Source of the DNA: Vairimorpha ceranae
Taxonomy: Eukaryota; Microsporidia; Nosematidae
Assembly (NCBI RefSeq): GCF_000988165.1
Contig: NW_020169329.1
Coordinates: 1-42,604, forward strand
Length of the DNA stretch: 42,604 nt
Direction: 5' to 3'
Shown here one piece after another: positions 30,101 to 39,939 of this stretch. The first letter of the stretch is position 1; each line of letters opens with the position of its first letter. The notes under the pieces are model-generated. The model was not told the DNA's origin. It made no database searches and saw nothing but the letters and a program-made list of their open reading frames with translations. Position numbers and translations under genes: made by a program.

Positions 30101-30607
30101 AATAAGAATATTTACAAAAGTTTTAACAAAATCAATTTTATTAAAAACATTACTAAGAGGTAGAAAAATTTAGTTTTTTTAATGTCAAATAAATTATCAA
30201 AGAAAAAAAAACAAATTAAAAGTATATTTTTTAGACTTATAGCGTTATTTAAAAAATAAAAACAATGGTGTGATATTAAACCACATCTAAAAATTTTAAA
30301 TTTTCATTTGTTTACAGATTAAATTTTCTTGAATAAATTTTACCCTTACCAGAAGATAAAAAATAAAATAAAAAATGGATAGAAGTTAGCTTAACAAACA
30401 TTGTATTAAAACATATGATGAATAAAATTGAAGAGATAATATGATGAGGGAAATAGGCTGTAGAGCAAAAAGGTTGAACGATAAAATGTTTTCTTGACTG
30501 TTTTTTAGGCAGGAGGAGCTTTCTTTAGAATACGTCAAATAATTTATTTATTTATTTTCTACGCATTTCAGGATTTTTGAACTCTGTAAATAAAGTTGTA
30601 ACCCCTA
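27156..30607. other. 3.4-kb gene desert
   Basis: AT-rich throughout, with stops in all frames. A 61-codon frame at 27498-27683 has no start element and is not called. TTTTACCCTTACC at 30340-30352 looks like a start element that has lost its ATG. No transposon motif was recognised here. Confidence 0.5.
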
Positions 30608-30987
30608 ATGATTTTCTTGTTTTTTCTGGTTGATATTAATTTATCATCAAAACAAGCAGAATTTGATACTACTTAAGAACAGTCGTTGCAACCATAATTC
30701 TTTAACTTCTAATAGAGAACTCTTTGGCGACTAAGCAGGCAATAATATAGCCAGTACACTTCCTTCAGTACCGCAATCTGATGGTGCTAATATTACACAA
30801 GAAAAACTAGAAGATTTAAAAAATTTTTTATGCTTTGCAATTGTAAAACGCTGTAAAGTTAATTATTGACAAAGACATGTGTAAAAGGTTATATTATTAC
30901 ATAACCAGTCATAAGGATCAATTTTTGTTCGATGTACACTTTGGTATGATTAAAGATTACGGTATATTTTGTTCTCGTATGTTATAG
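30608..30987 (+). pseudogene. Decayed secreted-protein gene
   Basis: A perfect start element, AACCCCTA, directly precedes the ATG at 30608. The frame begins MIFLFFLVDINLSSKQ, a plausible signal peptide, and stops after 22 codons. The coding signal continues in other frames: 30672-30866, with one stop at 30732 (blocks NSRCNHNSLTSN and SVPQSDGANITQEKLEDLKN), then 30865-30984 (FLFDVHFGMIKDYGIFC). At least two frameshifts and one nonsense change are needed to explain it. The family is unknown. Base composition is slightly less AT-rich than the surroundings, as for coding DNA. Confidence 0.55.
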
Positions 30988-31403
30988 CTTTTATTACTGG
31001 TTAAATTGCATTTGTAATACTAAGATTTTATATTTATTTGATATTTAAACAGGACTATAATTTTTTTTTTTATTTCTGATGCCTTAAGGCGAATAAAAAA
31101 AATTTTTATATTAAAAAAGACATTATGTAAAAGTTATATTTGACTTTTTATTTTGGTCGAGCAAAACGTTTAAACAAGATTTTAACTTTATTAAGTGCAT
31201 ACCTGAGATGGTTGGGAATAATTTATTAAGAATTATAAGAAAATTACTAGCATTTAGTATAAAAGCGTACGGACGTACCCCACCCAAAGATAAATAAATA
31301 AATTTTAATGCATTCTGCTTATAAGTGATTAGATTACATGGTAATCGTAATTTGAAATAGAAATTAGAAATTTAAAATAAAACTATCATTATTAAATACA
31401 CTT
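30988..31403. other. Intergenic stretch downstream of histone gene
   Basis: About 400 bases. The part 31070-31140 may be the tail of the neighbouring decayed gene, but no frame stays open for long. The oddly GC-rich sequence CGTACGGACGTACCCCACCC lies at 31265-31284. Confidence 0.4.
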
Positions 31404-31868
31404 TTATATATTATTCCCACCCCTTACCTTGTTTATAAGCTTTATATCACTAGGATATAATGTCACTCTTTTAGCATGTCTACTAGCCAAATAAGATGTT
31501 TCCATTAGTGTAGTAAGATGTGCTTCAAATACTTCCTGTAAAATTTCAAGAGATTGCGCAGTGAATCTTGGAATATCAGTATTAGCATTACGTGCTATAT
31601 TACGTGTAATATCTCTGACCATACGAGTAAATGGAGATTTACTTACCAAAAAATTTGTAGATTTTTGATAAAATTTTATCTCTTTTAAAACCATTGATCT
31701 GGGTTTCTTTGTAATTTTCTTAGTATTTTGACTAGCTGTTATGTTTGGTTTTCTAATACTAAAAGCTCTTCTTTCTTCTGTTTTCTGATCTTTTTGTTCA
31801 GGCTTTTTTTGTGTACCCTTTTTTGCTTTTCCCTTGTTGTTAGTGTTTGTCATAGCAGTTCTGGCCAT
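31404..31868 (-). CDS. Histone H3-type protein, possible CenH3
   Basis: A 154-residue protein with an H3 histone fold from about residue 59: LKEIKFYQKSTNFLVSKSPF aligns with the H3 alpha-N helix, RMVRDI starts helix 1, LEILQEVFEAHLTTLMETS is helix 2, and HAKRVTLYPSDIKLINKVRG ends the fold. Compared with canonical H3, five extra residues lie around loop 1 between VRD and LQE, a hallmark of centromeric H3. The 58-residue tail begins MARTAMTN but lacks the K4, ARKS and other modified contexts of H3. A divergent canonical H3 is the alternative. A longer frame starts at 31955, but ACCCCTTACAAA directly before the ATG at 31868 decides the start. Confidence 0.88.
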   Translation of the reverse strand: MARTAMTNTNNKGKAKKGTQKKPEQKDQKTEERRAFSIRKPNITASQNTKKITKKPRSMVLKEIKFYQKSTNFLVSKSPFTRMVRDITRNIARNANTDIPRFTAQSLEILQEVFEAHLTTLMETSYLASRHAKRVTLYPSDIKLINKVRGGNNI

Positions 31869-31880
31869 TTTGTAAGGGGT
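31869..31880 (-). promoter_or_regulatory. C-run element deciding the histone start
   Basis: Minus-strand AACCCCTTACAAA precedes the ATG at 31868 and lies within a longer open frame whose 29 extra residues look nothing like a histone tail. Confidence 0.65.
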
Positions 31881-32436
31881 TGTGGAAAATAATAAACTAA
31901 TAGAAAAGGAGGGAATATTTTTACAAACAATAGTTGCATGCAAACATTTTAACACAACTATAATATAATTTTATATTTTTTGCCGGGATTTGAAGAGTTT
32001 TTAAGTTGAGTTTTACTTGAGTTACGTTTGTTTGAGTTCATATTGCTCCACTTAAAGTTCGGGCGTAAAATGTATTTTTAGTTTTAAATAAATTAAATCA
32101 TACAAATAACAAAAGCTTGCTAAGTGAAGGTACTGAAACTAAATGTATCGAGATTAAGTAGTAAATTTACTATTTCTTTAAAGAAAAAAATTATGGAATC
32201 AGATTGGGACAAACAAACAAATAAAAACTTGATCATGTGCTTGTTGCATCATGACAATTCTACACAGTAATATAAAAATCTAAAGATAACTAAACTAGGT
32301 TAAAAAATATTTTGTTAAAATATAATTATTAGTGTGGTATCCCTCATGTCTCATACTAATACCACACTACAATCATTGGTTAAACCCCAAACAATGTTTT
32401 AACGTAAAATATTTAAAAAACTAAATTTGGATTAAA
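31881..32436. other. Non-coding stretch with a long hairpin
   Basis: About 550 AT-rich bases. Apart from the hairpin at 32330-32369 and a 25-codon frame at 32193-32270 lacking a start element, nothing is recognised. Confidence 0.5.
32330..32369. repeat. 11-bp perfect inverted repeat (hairpin)
   Basis: TAGTGTGGTAT (32330-32340) pairs perfectly with ATACCACACTA (32359-32369) around an 18-base loop. Its GC content and length exceed chance expectation in this AT-rich DNA. It lies about 70 bases before the transposase-like relic at 32437 and might be a terminal element. Confidence 0.6.
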
Positions 32437-32583
32437 ATGAAAGAATTGAATGATCAAACAGCTAACCACTTTAAGGAGCAACATCGCGGCTAACAGATCA
32501 ACTGGCGTGCAAGCAATAAATCAACTAAACGAACTATCAATAACATTTTAGAAACCTATTTTCAATATGGTTATGTCAACTAG
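32437..32583 (+). pseudogene. Helix-turn-helix relic, probably transposase N terminus
   Basis: Open apart from one stop: MKELNDQTANHFKEQHRG, stop, then QINWRASNKSTKRTINNILE and ETYFQYGYVN. The pattern (helix, turn, recognition helix KSTKRTINNIL, then tyrosine-rich linker) resembles the N-terminal DNA-binding region of Tc1/mariner-type transposases. No catalytic part is recognised downstream, so the element would be mostly erased. It could instead be a remnant of another helix-turn-helix protein. Confidence 0.35.
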
Positions 32584-34174
32584 TTATATTAAATTGTTGT
32601 GAGTCTAATGATAGATTTGATAATCTATAAAAGATAAAATGCTGATAAATATCATTATTAAAATCATTTTCGACGAACAGTTTTTTTGGATAAAGTTTTG
32701 TGTTTGTACTAACAAAAGATATTAAAATTATCTTATGTAGTCGATAAAACAAAAAAATTGTTATATTTTATCTAAAAGTATAAATTTTAAACATGTAGAC
32801 GGTAGTTGCCAACTATTTTGTAAATTTTCTAGGCAATATTCAAAGTAACCTAAAAATTTTTAGATATCAGATTTGTTAAACAATTAGTGCATAGCTATTT
32901 TTAACTGTATTAGTAAAATAACTTTTAAATTACTTGTCCGTTATAAATAACGCGTAATAAACATTAAATTACATTAAAAATCATACTTTAAAATTTAAAG
33001 TAAATATTGAAAACTATATTTTAGTTTATACGAAAATTTATAAAAGTATTATATTTTATTAATAGCTTATAATTACTTTGCTCGTTGCTATTTCACATTT
33101 AGATATAAGATATACTAAAAAATTACTTATATTGTTTATTTTAAATATTTTATAAATTTGAATGCTCTGTAGGCTTACAGATAGTTAATCATATTAAATA
33201 TTTACGTAACCCTTTATTTTTTGCAAATTTTTGAAATGAACTTTGTACAGACAAAGAATTTTTACACATCGTTAATATTTTAACTATTTTTCATTTTGTG
33301 GTTTAAAAATAGTAATAAGTGTCTCGTTTGAGGCCCAGTTTTTTTGTTCAATCTGTTAATGCTCGTATCTGCTGCATTTAAAAACGTAGTTTACTAGTCT
33401 GCTTCTTCGCTTCTGCTATACTTTTTCATCCTAGTACTCTATTTAAATGCTCTTAAGTGTCTTTTTAAGCATTATGAATTGAATGTAAGCACCAATTTAA
33501 TCAATGGGTTCAAAAAAATTGGTTTTTATAATTAAAAAGTCAAATAATTTCTATTTGTGTATAAAATTTTTTTGTATTCTTTAGTTTTTTAAACATAAGT
33601 AACTACTCCTTAGTTCGAATCACTAAATTCTGCTAAAATCTATTTAGTATTCTACATACCACTTTTAAAGTATTATAGAAAAAATTAATTTAGTTTCTTT
33701 CCAAAAAATATATAAATTAAATCTATGGACAAGGGCAAGAATTTGTTGAGATGAACAGAAATCATTTGAATTATATAAAAGTATTTATTAAAAATTATAT
33801 TAAGTTTAATTTGACCACAGGAGTAAGACTTGTAAATTTATACAAGCAAACTAGCTCCTAAGTCTTTCCATTATAAAATTTAATTTTTAAACATGCTCAC
33901 CAGATTTTATAAAGTCAACTTTAAGCACTTTGAACTGTATATACGCTTCAATTCGGCAGTCTAGTCCTATATCTTCTCTAAGACTTTATAATTTTTAGTT
34001 TCTGTTTTGTACTTTATAATATCCATTATTTAATTTAAATTTTTATATTTTATTATAAATAAAATATTTTTGAAAAAAAAACATGATATTTTAGATTAAC
34101 AGTAAAATAAATTTAAATTAAATTAATAAGAATATTAAACAAAAAAATTTTTGATAGAGTTTTATTTGAAATAG
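32584..34174. other. 1.6-kb non-coding stretch
   Basis: No gene is seen. Minus-strand sequence around 33455-33500 and around 33905-33955 is similar over about 40 bases (both contain a form of ATTG..GC.TA.AT.CA..TTCA..TGCTTAAA), suggesting two diverged copies of some repeat. Confidence 0.4.
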
Positions 34175-35233
34175 TGCTAAACTGCATCCATGGTACGTAC
34201 AAAAAGTGGGTTAAGGTTTGTTTAAAAAGTTTTACCCTTGTTTTTGGAAAATTAACTGTAAAAAAAATGTAAAAGCAGGACAGAAAATTTGTAAATTTTT
34301 TAAAAGTGTTAAAAATTTTAATCAACTTTTTTGTAGTTTCTCCTCTTTCATTTCTCGTGACATGTATCTAAATAGACATAGATTACATAAATAACGGGTT
34401 CGTACTCTCAAAAGAGTCGATGCCTTTGCAGGTCTCTAGTTCCCTTCAATAGTGTTGATATGTACACCTGTGTGAGGATCCCAAAAGTGCAGAAAGTGTT
34501 TTACTACACGGTGGCTTCTAAAAAAGCGTCTTATATTTGTACATTTTCGCCAGCATTTGTTAAAATGGTTGAATTACAATGTTTATGAGAGAGAATTAAT
34601 GGAATTAACGTATCTGCATTTCTTCTTTTCACTCTAATAATAACTATTCTTTTTAGAGGTTCTTTCTATCATTCCAACGGCCCAAAATCCTGTAATTACT
34701 GACCTCTATTGTGTTTGTTCTTTGCTATTTTAATTTCGTCTATTTCTACAATACAATTTTCCCCACCCAAAGGTCCGACTGATATAAGATAAAAATTTTA
34801 TATTTCAAAACTACGCATAATTTAAAAAATATCTTAAACTTGATCTTTTGGTCCACCAAGAATAATTGAATCAATTGGTGCTCCAATTGACCACATATTC
34901 ATAACTTTAAGAATAAATATATGACTGATTCTGATATTAAAAAAAAGAGTGTTCTTTCACATAAAAAATGTATACTTACAAATGAATCAAGTACAAATTA
35001 AAGTAGCATTGTAATTATCTTGTGTATTAATTTGTGGCATAAAAAATTTTTATTCTTATTTTATAAGAGCATTTTTGGCAACATTGTTGGGAGTTTATAA
35101 TTATAAAATTAAAATAAAAATTATTTAATTCTTCCTCATTTATCATTTTCGCATTTTGGAAATTCATTTTTAGGAGTAAAATTTTAAAAAAAAACCGCAA
35201 CCCACTTTTTGTACCGTGGATAGCGGTTTAGCC
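34175..35233 (-). mobile_element. Dead Merlin (IS1595-type) DNA transposon
   Basis: A 1.06-kb element bounded by imperfect terminal inverted repeats of about 40 bases. The left (34175-34216) contains GCTAAACTGCATCCATGGTA and ACAAAAAGTGGGTT; the right (35195-35233, reverse) has GGCTAAACCGCTATCCACGG and ACAAAAAGTGGGTT. A 4-base insertion in the left arm is the main difference. Inside, on the minus strand, are scattered pieces of a Merlin/ISXO2-like DDE transposase: ENCIVEIDEIKIAK with KHNRGQ, ADTLIPLILSHKH, and DPHTGVHINTIEG, the family's H/NTIE block. Frameshifts and stops separate them, so it cannot be active. I could not find a convincing target-site duplication. Confidence 0.88.
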
Positions 35234-36391
35234 ATAAAAAGGTTATGTTTTTAAAGGACGTCTCAGTTGTCATAATTAAAATAAAAAAGTTATTTATGAA
35301 TGTAATTATAGCTGTATTCTGTAAATTACATCTTTTAAAGTAGACATTTCTAAAATTCTGCAATTTTTGTTTTTCAATTCATTTAAAACAAAAACAACAA
35401 CTAATTATTTTTAAATTAAATGGCAACAATTTGCCTGCATTTATTTTAGATTTTACTATGTAAATAGAGAAGGATTCTATTCTGTATCTGCAAATTTATT
35501 GATGTTTTAAACGTTAATTTTGACTGATAAATAATTTTTAAAAATTAATAAAAGGGAGATTTCAAATATTACATGTGTAGATCAAAAATAAAATTTTTTA
35601 GGTCGAAATATAAATTAGTGTTTTAAACATAATAAAAGCACCTTTTATTTGAAAGTTTTAAATTATATTTTAAGTTTAATATAAAATAGATTGTGCTATG
35701 GATAATTATAATACAAGTTCCTAAATTAATTGGTTATATTTTAGATTGAAGCCAATTAGCGAAGCAATTAATGTATTAAATTAAAATAATCAGTTAAAAA
35801 TATATAAATTTTTTTAATTATATAAAAAAGCTAAAAGAAATCAAAAGATGAAAAATTAAACAATAATTTCGAATCTAATAGTTATGTAAAAAACACCTTA
35901 TAAATATTTACCTGTCTACCATCACCAGACTGAATTTTTAACGCTTTGTTAAATTATAATTAAAAGTTACATTTTACATGATTTGTAGGATGTTTTTTCT
36001 GTTAAATCCTTTCCTGTCTACTATATTATAAAAAGATAAGGAAAATTTTATTTTTTCTTGAACTCCTCTTTTTTTGAATTTGTGAATTTTTTGTATTTTT
36101 TAAGAAAAAATAACACAATTATTAAGTTTATTTCTGTAAGCACAGCACAATATTTTTGTGTATTTTCTTCAATTTTATCAAATAATTTAAATCATAGAAT
36201 AGTAACTATTGCAAAATTTACTTATTGGTAAAAAAGCAATTTATACTTTTGAACAATACACACAAGCTTAAAACATAACATGTACATTGAAAAAAAGAGC
36301 ATATACCGCATTTATAATTCCGTTTAAAACGGGATAGCATTAGATAGTTTAATAAAAAGATTAATAAAATTTTTTAACCCCAAATTTTAAA
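35234..36391. other. 1.15-kb non-coding stretch
   Basis: AT-rich, with no protein-like block. It ends with TTTTTTAACCCCAAATTTT, a start element for the fragment at 36392. Confidence 0.5.
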
Positions 36392-36591
36392 ATGCAGAGT
36401 GAAGAAAATTTAAAAAATTTACAAAGCTATAAAAAAAACATTATGTCAATACGGGCAGATAGGCATTGGAAACAAGGCATTTCTCCACATATGACACTCC
36501 TGTAAGCAAGCTGTGTGGCTTGACTGATGAGTTTGTTTGTCTTTTCTGTTACGGTTACGTGCTTTGTACTTTTAAACACTGGGACTGCTGA
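36392..36591 (+). pseudogene. Possible frameshifted gene behind a good start element
   Basis: TTTAACCCCAAATTTTAAA precedes an ATG at 36392 that opens 37 codons (MQSEENLKNLQSYKKNIMSI, then RADRHWKQGISPHMTLL). Where this frame stops (36503-36505), another frame of the same strand carries a protein-like run, TPVSKLCGLTDEFVCLFCYG then YVLCTFKHWDC, with two Cys pairs suggestive of a metal site, ending at 36591. A frameshift would join them; so might a short intron, since TGTAAGC occurs at the break, but no acceptor is evident. A 63-codon minus-strand frame (36427-36618) overlaps but lacks a start element. Confidence 0.35.
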
Positions 36592-36867
36592 AAGAAGAAT
36601 TATTTGAGCTAAACACATTTTTTTTATTGTTTTCTTTATATAGTTTTAGTAGCCAATGGCGCGTGTCTTGATTACATATTTAAATAACCGAAAAATAATA
36701 CTTTAGTTAAATTACACGCATTGTATGGCACTAAAGCATTTTTGTTCATTTGTCCATATGGTAATTAATAGCAAAAATATTTTTTAAAAAAAACTTGTAA
36801 CAAATGTGTGCAAGAAGTTACCTAACGTGTATGTAGACAAAATAAAGTTTGTTTCAAAGATTAAAAC

Positions 36868-37508
36868 TGTGGAGCCGAAAGAAGTTTGATTAGCAATATC
36901 GCTTTTGAAGGACGAAAGCTTGATCATCTTTTATTCTTAATAGTTATTGATTTGTGGATAGAAAAGCTTAATAGTAAAAAATTTTTAAAATTTATGGTGT
37001 AAGGCTTTCTCTGAATACAAATATTTTAGATATAGTATCGAATGAAAAACTGTATTTTAAATACTTAATGAAAAAAGATAATTATTTAAATAGATCAGAT
37101 ACAATTTTAGAACTTGATAAAAGTATATTTGGGAAATGTAGGTGTCACAGAGAAAACATAATCGGTGGTGTATAGGTTTCTGTAATTGTTGAAAGAATCA
37201 CTAATCATATAACCATTTTTTTTGTTCCTAATAGATACTCTTTATTAGTAGATAAATTAATTTTTAAATTTTTTAAATTAAGAATCTGCTTTCTATGTAA
37301 ATCGTTAAAAAGGATATAGTAAAGTTAAAACTTATATGAAAAAGCACGTGACAATAAATCACAGTCGCTAGTTAGGGAACCAACAACCTCTGTATAAACC
37401 AATATTATCATAGAAAGAAATTGGGCAGCAATTAGACAGCAAACATCACCTAGATGTAAATCCAATGTCATGATATGGCCATATTTATTACATTTTTATA
37501 ACTTAGAA
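36868..37508 (+). mobile_element. Second Merlin (IS1595-type) transposase relic
   Basis: Plus-strand fragments in the order of a Merlin transposase: the zinc-finger/helical N-terminal part CGAERSLISNIAFEGRKLDH; the first catalytic block ELDKSIFGKCRCHRENIIGG (ExDESKFGKRKYxRG in the family); VSVIVERITNHITIFFVPNR (GGxERxTxxxFxVPxxDR); KKHVTINHSR (xTVNHSxxF); and IIERNWAAIRQQTSP (xTIExxWxxxK). Stops and frame changes occur between them. It is in the opposite orientation to the copy at 34.2-35.2 kb and too different to be a recent duplicate. Terminal repeats were not found, so the limits given are only those of the coding pieces. Confidence 0.72.
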
Positions 37509-38097
37509 ACCAAAAAAATTGTTTTTTTGAAACTTTAACATAATTGTCACTTTGTTTTTTTTGTTAAATTATAATATTTGGGTTTAAGAAATTTTATTAA
37601 TTTATTTGTATAAAAAAGATAAAGTTTCATTTTAAAATTAGCTAATTTGTAATTTCTAAATATATAATAGAAAAGAAAGCGTATATAAACATTTTATTTT
37701 TTTGTAAAATTATTTTGAGTATAAAACTTTGTTAATTATTTATTTAAATTAAATATATCACAGAACTCTCGTTATATTAAAAAAATATCCGTATTGTGTC
37801 ATTCTCAGAAAAAAAGGCTCTTTAAAAGGTTTGCCCAGTTAACTTTTTCACAGTACGTATTTAATTAATTATTTATTGTTTAATTCACAAAATCACATGT
37901 TTGGGCATTTTTTTTTCATATTTTTTCTTAACAATTTTCAAATTATTTATAAAAATTTTAATTTATATTTTTTTATAAATATACTTTTTTAAAGGTTGGC
38001 TATGATAACAAATTATATTTTATTTTGTAACAGTGTAAAATATTGTTAAAATTTATTTCTAGTTAAAATTACTTTTTTGCAATTTTCTAACCTTTAA
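37509..38097. other. AT-rich non-coding stretch
   Basis: About 590 bases; nothing recognised. It ends with CTAACCTTTAA, a weak start element for the decayed gene at 38098. Confidence 0.5.
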
Positions 38098-39376
38098 ATG
38101 TCATATTGGTTACAGACAATTTTTTGTTTCAACACAAATTTTAGATTTTAATTTTTTAGTAGATCTAGAAAATACATCAAATTATTCAAAAGTATTTAAA
38201 AATAAAGAAATAAATAAAATAATTCATGATCCAGCTAAAATAGAAAATTTATCTTTTTATAAAAACTTATCTAATTCTAGTATATTGAATGTTTTAACAG
38301 ACGATATACACAAAAATTAAAATAATAATTATAAAAATGTTAATTATAATTTTAGTGATTTTTCGTCTTCAATAACTGCGGAAAACAATTTGATGCCATA
38401 TAGTTGCACAAGTATTGTATTTACCACTAATGAATGTGAAAAACAAGATTGTACAATAAAGCAATTAATTAGTGGCACAACAAAGAATAAGGATCACAAT
38501 AACAGCCAAAATTACATGGCGGGAATATACGTACGCAAATAAGATCTACAACGATAATACTTTTCTATTGTCACATACAATTCAAAATAACTTTTTACAA
38601 GAACAATATGCTAGCCCAAAAAATATCGCTTTTTTACAGGTAACTAAAAATGTTTTTGATTTATTAGGCCATCATACTTATCACTCTAAGACTAAATGTA
38701 CTAATAAAAAAGAAAACACGCAATTACACACACCATTTAATGTTAATGATTCATTGATAAAGAAATCAGAAAATAACAAATCTCTCGTTTATGCTTACAA
38801 AATTGATAACAATGTAAAAAAATAAAATGACAAAACCAAAAATTAACATTATATCTAAGCTTCCAATAAATAATAATGTAAGTGCTCAAAAATCTAAAGT
38901 CAAAAGCATAAGTAATAGTATACGGTTAACTAAGCAGTTTACAGCTAATGAGCATAAACTTTTTACTAGATATAGTAACTTTTAATATTATTTTAGAAAA
39001 GTATGTAATACGATTACTTAATAAATGCCACAATTTATTAAAAAATCAAAGCATCTAATTTGTCTAATGACTTAAAGCACAAATTAATACTGGCCTTAAC
39101 TAGTCTTTCAAGTTTTTTGAATACTATAAATGCAATTTATATTAATATAATTTGATCGTCAATTAAAGATTTTTAGCGTTGTTGGATCTTACATGTAATA
39201 AATTTAGCAAGTATGCTGATATTTTTAAAAAATTGCCAACTTTTAAAACAACTCTAAACGATTTACATAAGGCTTGCGATGAATCCCTTTTTTGTTTTAT
39301 TTTAAATTTTTACGAAATTAAATGTTTATTAATTCGCCTTAATACGAGATTTTATTCTTTTCACGAATCCTTATAA
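38098..39376 (+). pseudogene. Multiply frameshifted Asn/Lys-rich gene
   Basis: An ATG at 38098 after AACCTTTAA opens MSYWLQTIFCFNTNFRF, signal-like, ending at 38151. Coding-like blocks continue on the same strand in changing frames: 38116-38541 with one stop (VDLENTSNYSKVFKNKEINK, NECEKQDCTIKQLISGTTKN), 38525-38825 (NNFLQEQYASPKNIAFLQVT, NVFDLLGHHTYHSKTKC), 38827-38985 (MTKPKINIISKLPINNN), about 39060-39160 (SNDLKHKLILALTSLSSFLN) and 39182-39376 (LDLTCNKFSKYADIFKKLPT). This is about 1.3 kb of a once-long protein, polar and Asn/Lys/Ser-rich with a possible signal peptide. No family is recognised; a secreted host-exposed protein is a guess. Confidence 0.6.
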
Positions 39377-39939
39377 GAACTAAGTGATAATTTTAAGAGA
39401 AGAGAAATTAGCAATTAACTTTTTTTTAGGTCATTTTTTTAGCACATATAAATAAATTCTATTTTAAAAACTTATATATTTTGTGTACAAAAAAAAATTT
39501 ATATAGATATATTTTCAATCTCCTTAATGTATTGTAAAAATGTTTGATACTATCAGCGACTCATTTGTTTGGTAATAAATTGCGCATTATAAAATTTTAA
39601 AATGAAAATTTTTAATCAATGCAATATGTACCGTATTTTGAAGGTGATTAATAACTCTATTTATGCATAAACTTTATATTTTCAGAATACACACAATTTA
39701 AAATTTTTCAAGATTTTATATCTGCTGGCTAAATTTTATTTACAATAGCTGAATTCAAAAATAGAATTTTTTTCTTAAAATTTTCCGATTTGTTTTTATT
39801 TATTGATAACAAGATTAAATGCATATGTTTTAAATACATTTTCACGTGTATCGTAATGTTTTGCTTTTAACACCTAATCAAATAGTCAGATGATTTTGAT
39901 AAAAATAAATTTTGGGTGGAAATAAAAAATAGAATTCTT
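39377..39939. other. AT-rich non-coding stretch
   Basis: About 560 bases; no recognisable content. Confidence 0.5.

Noticed and set aside
30340..30360. TTTTACCCTTACCAGAAG as a gene start.
   Set aside because: The element is good but no ATG follows within the usual distance and no open frame extends from it; at most it is a remnant of a lost gene.
31404..31440. AAGGTAAGG near the 3' end of the histone gene as a splice donor.
   Set aside because: The unspliced frame gives KLINKVRGG, which aligns with the end of H3, so no intron is needed.
32193..32270. 25-codon frame MESDWDKQTNKNLIMCLLHH and on.
   Set aside because: Short, no start element, and the sequence after the stop has no coding character in any frame.
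34113..34325. 70-codon minus-strand frame at the left end of the Merlin element.
   Set aside because: It spans the terminal inverted repeat and does not match transposase; it arises by chance from the repeat and poly-T sequence.
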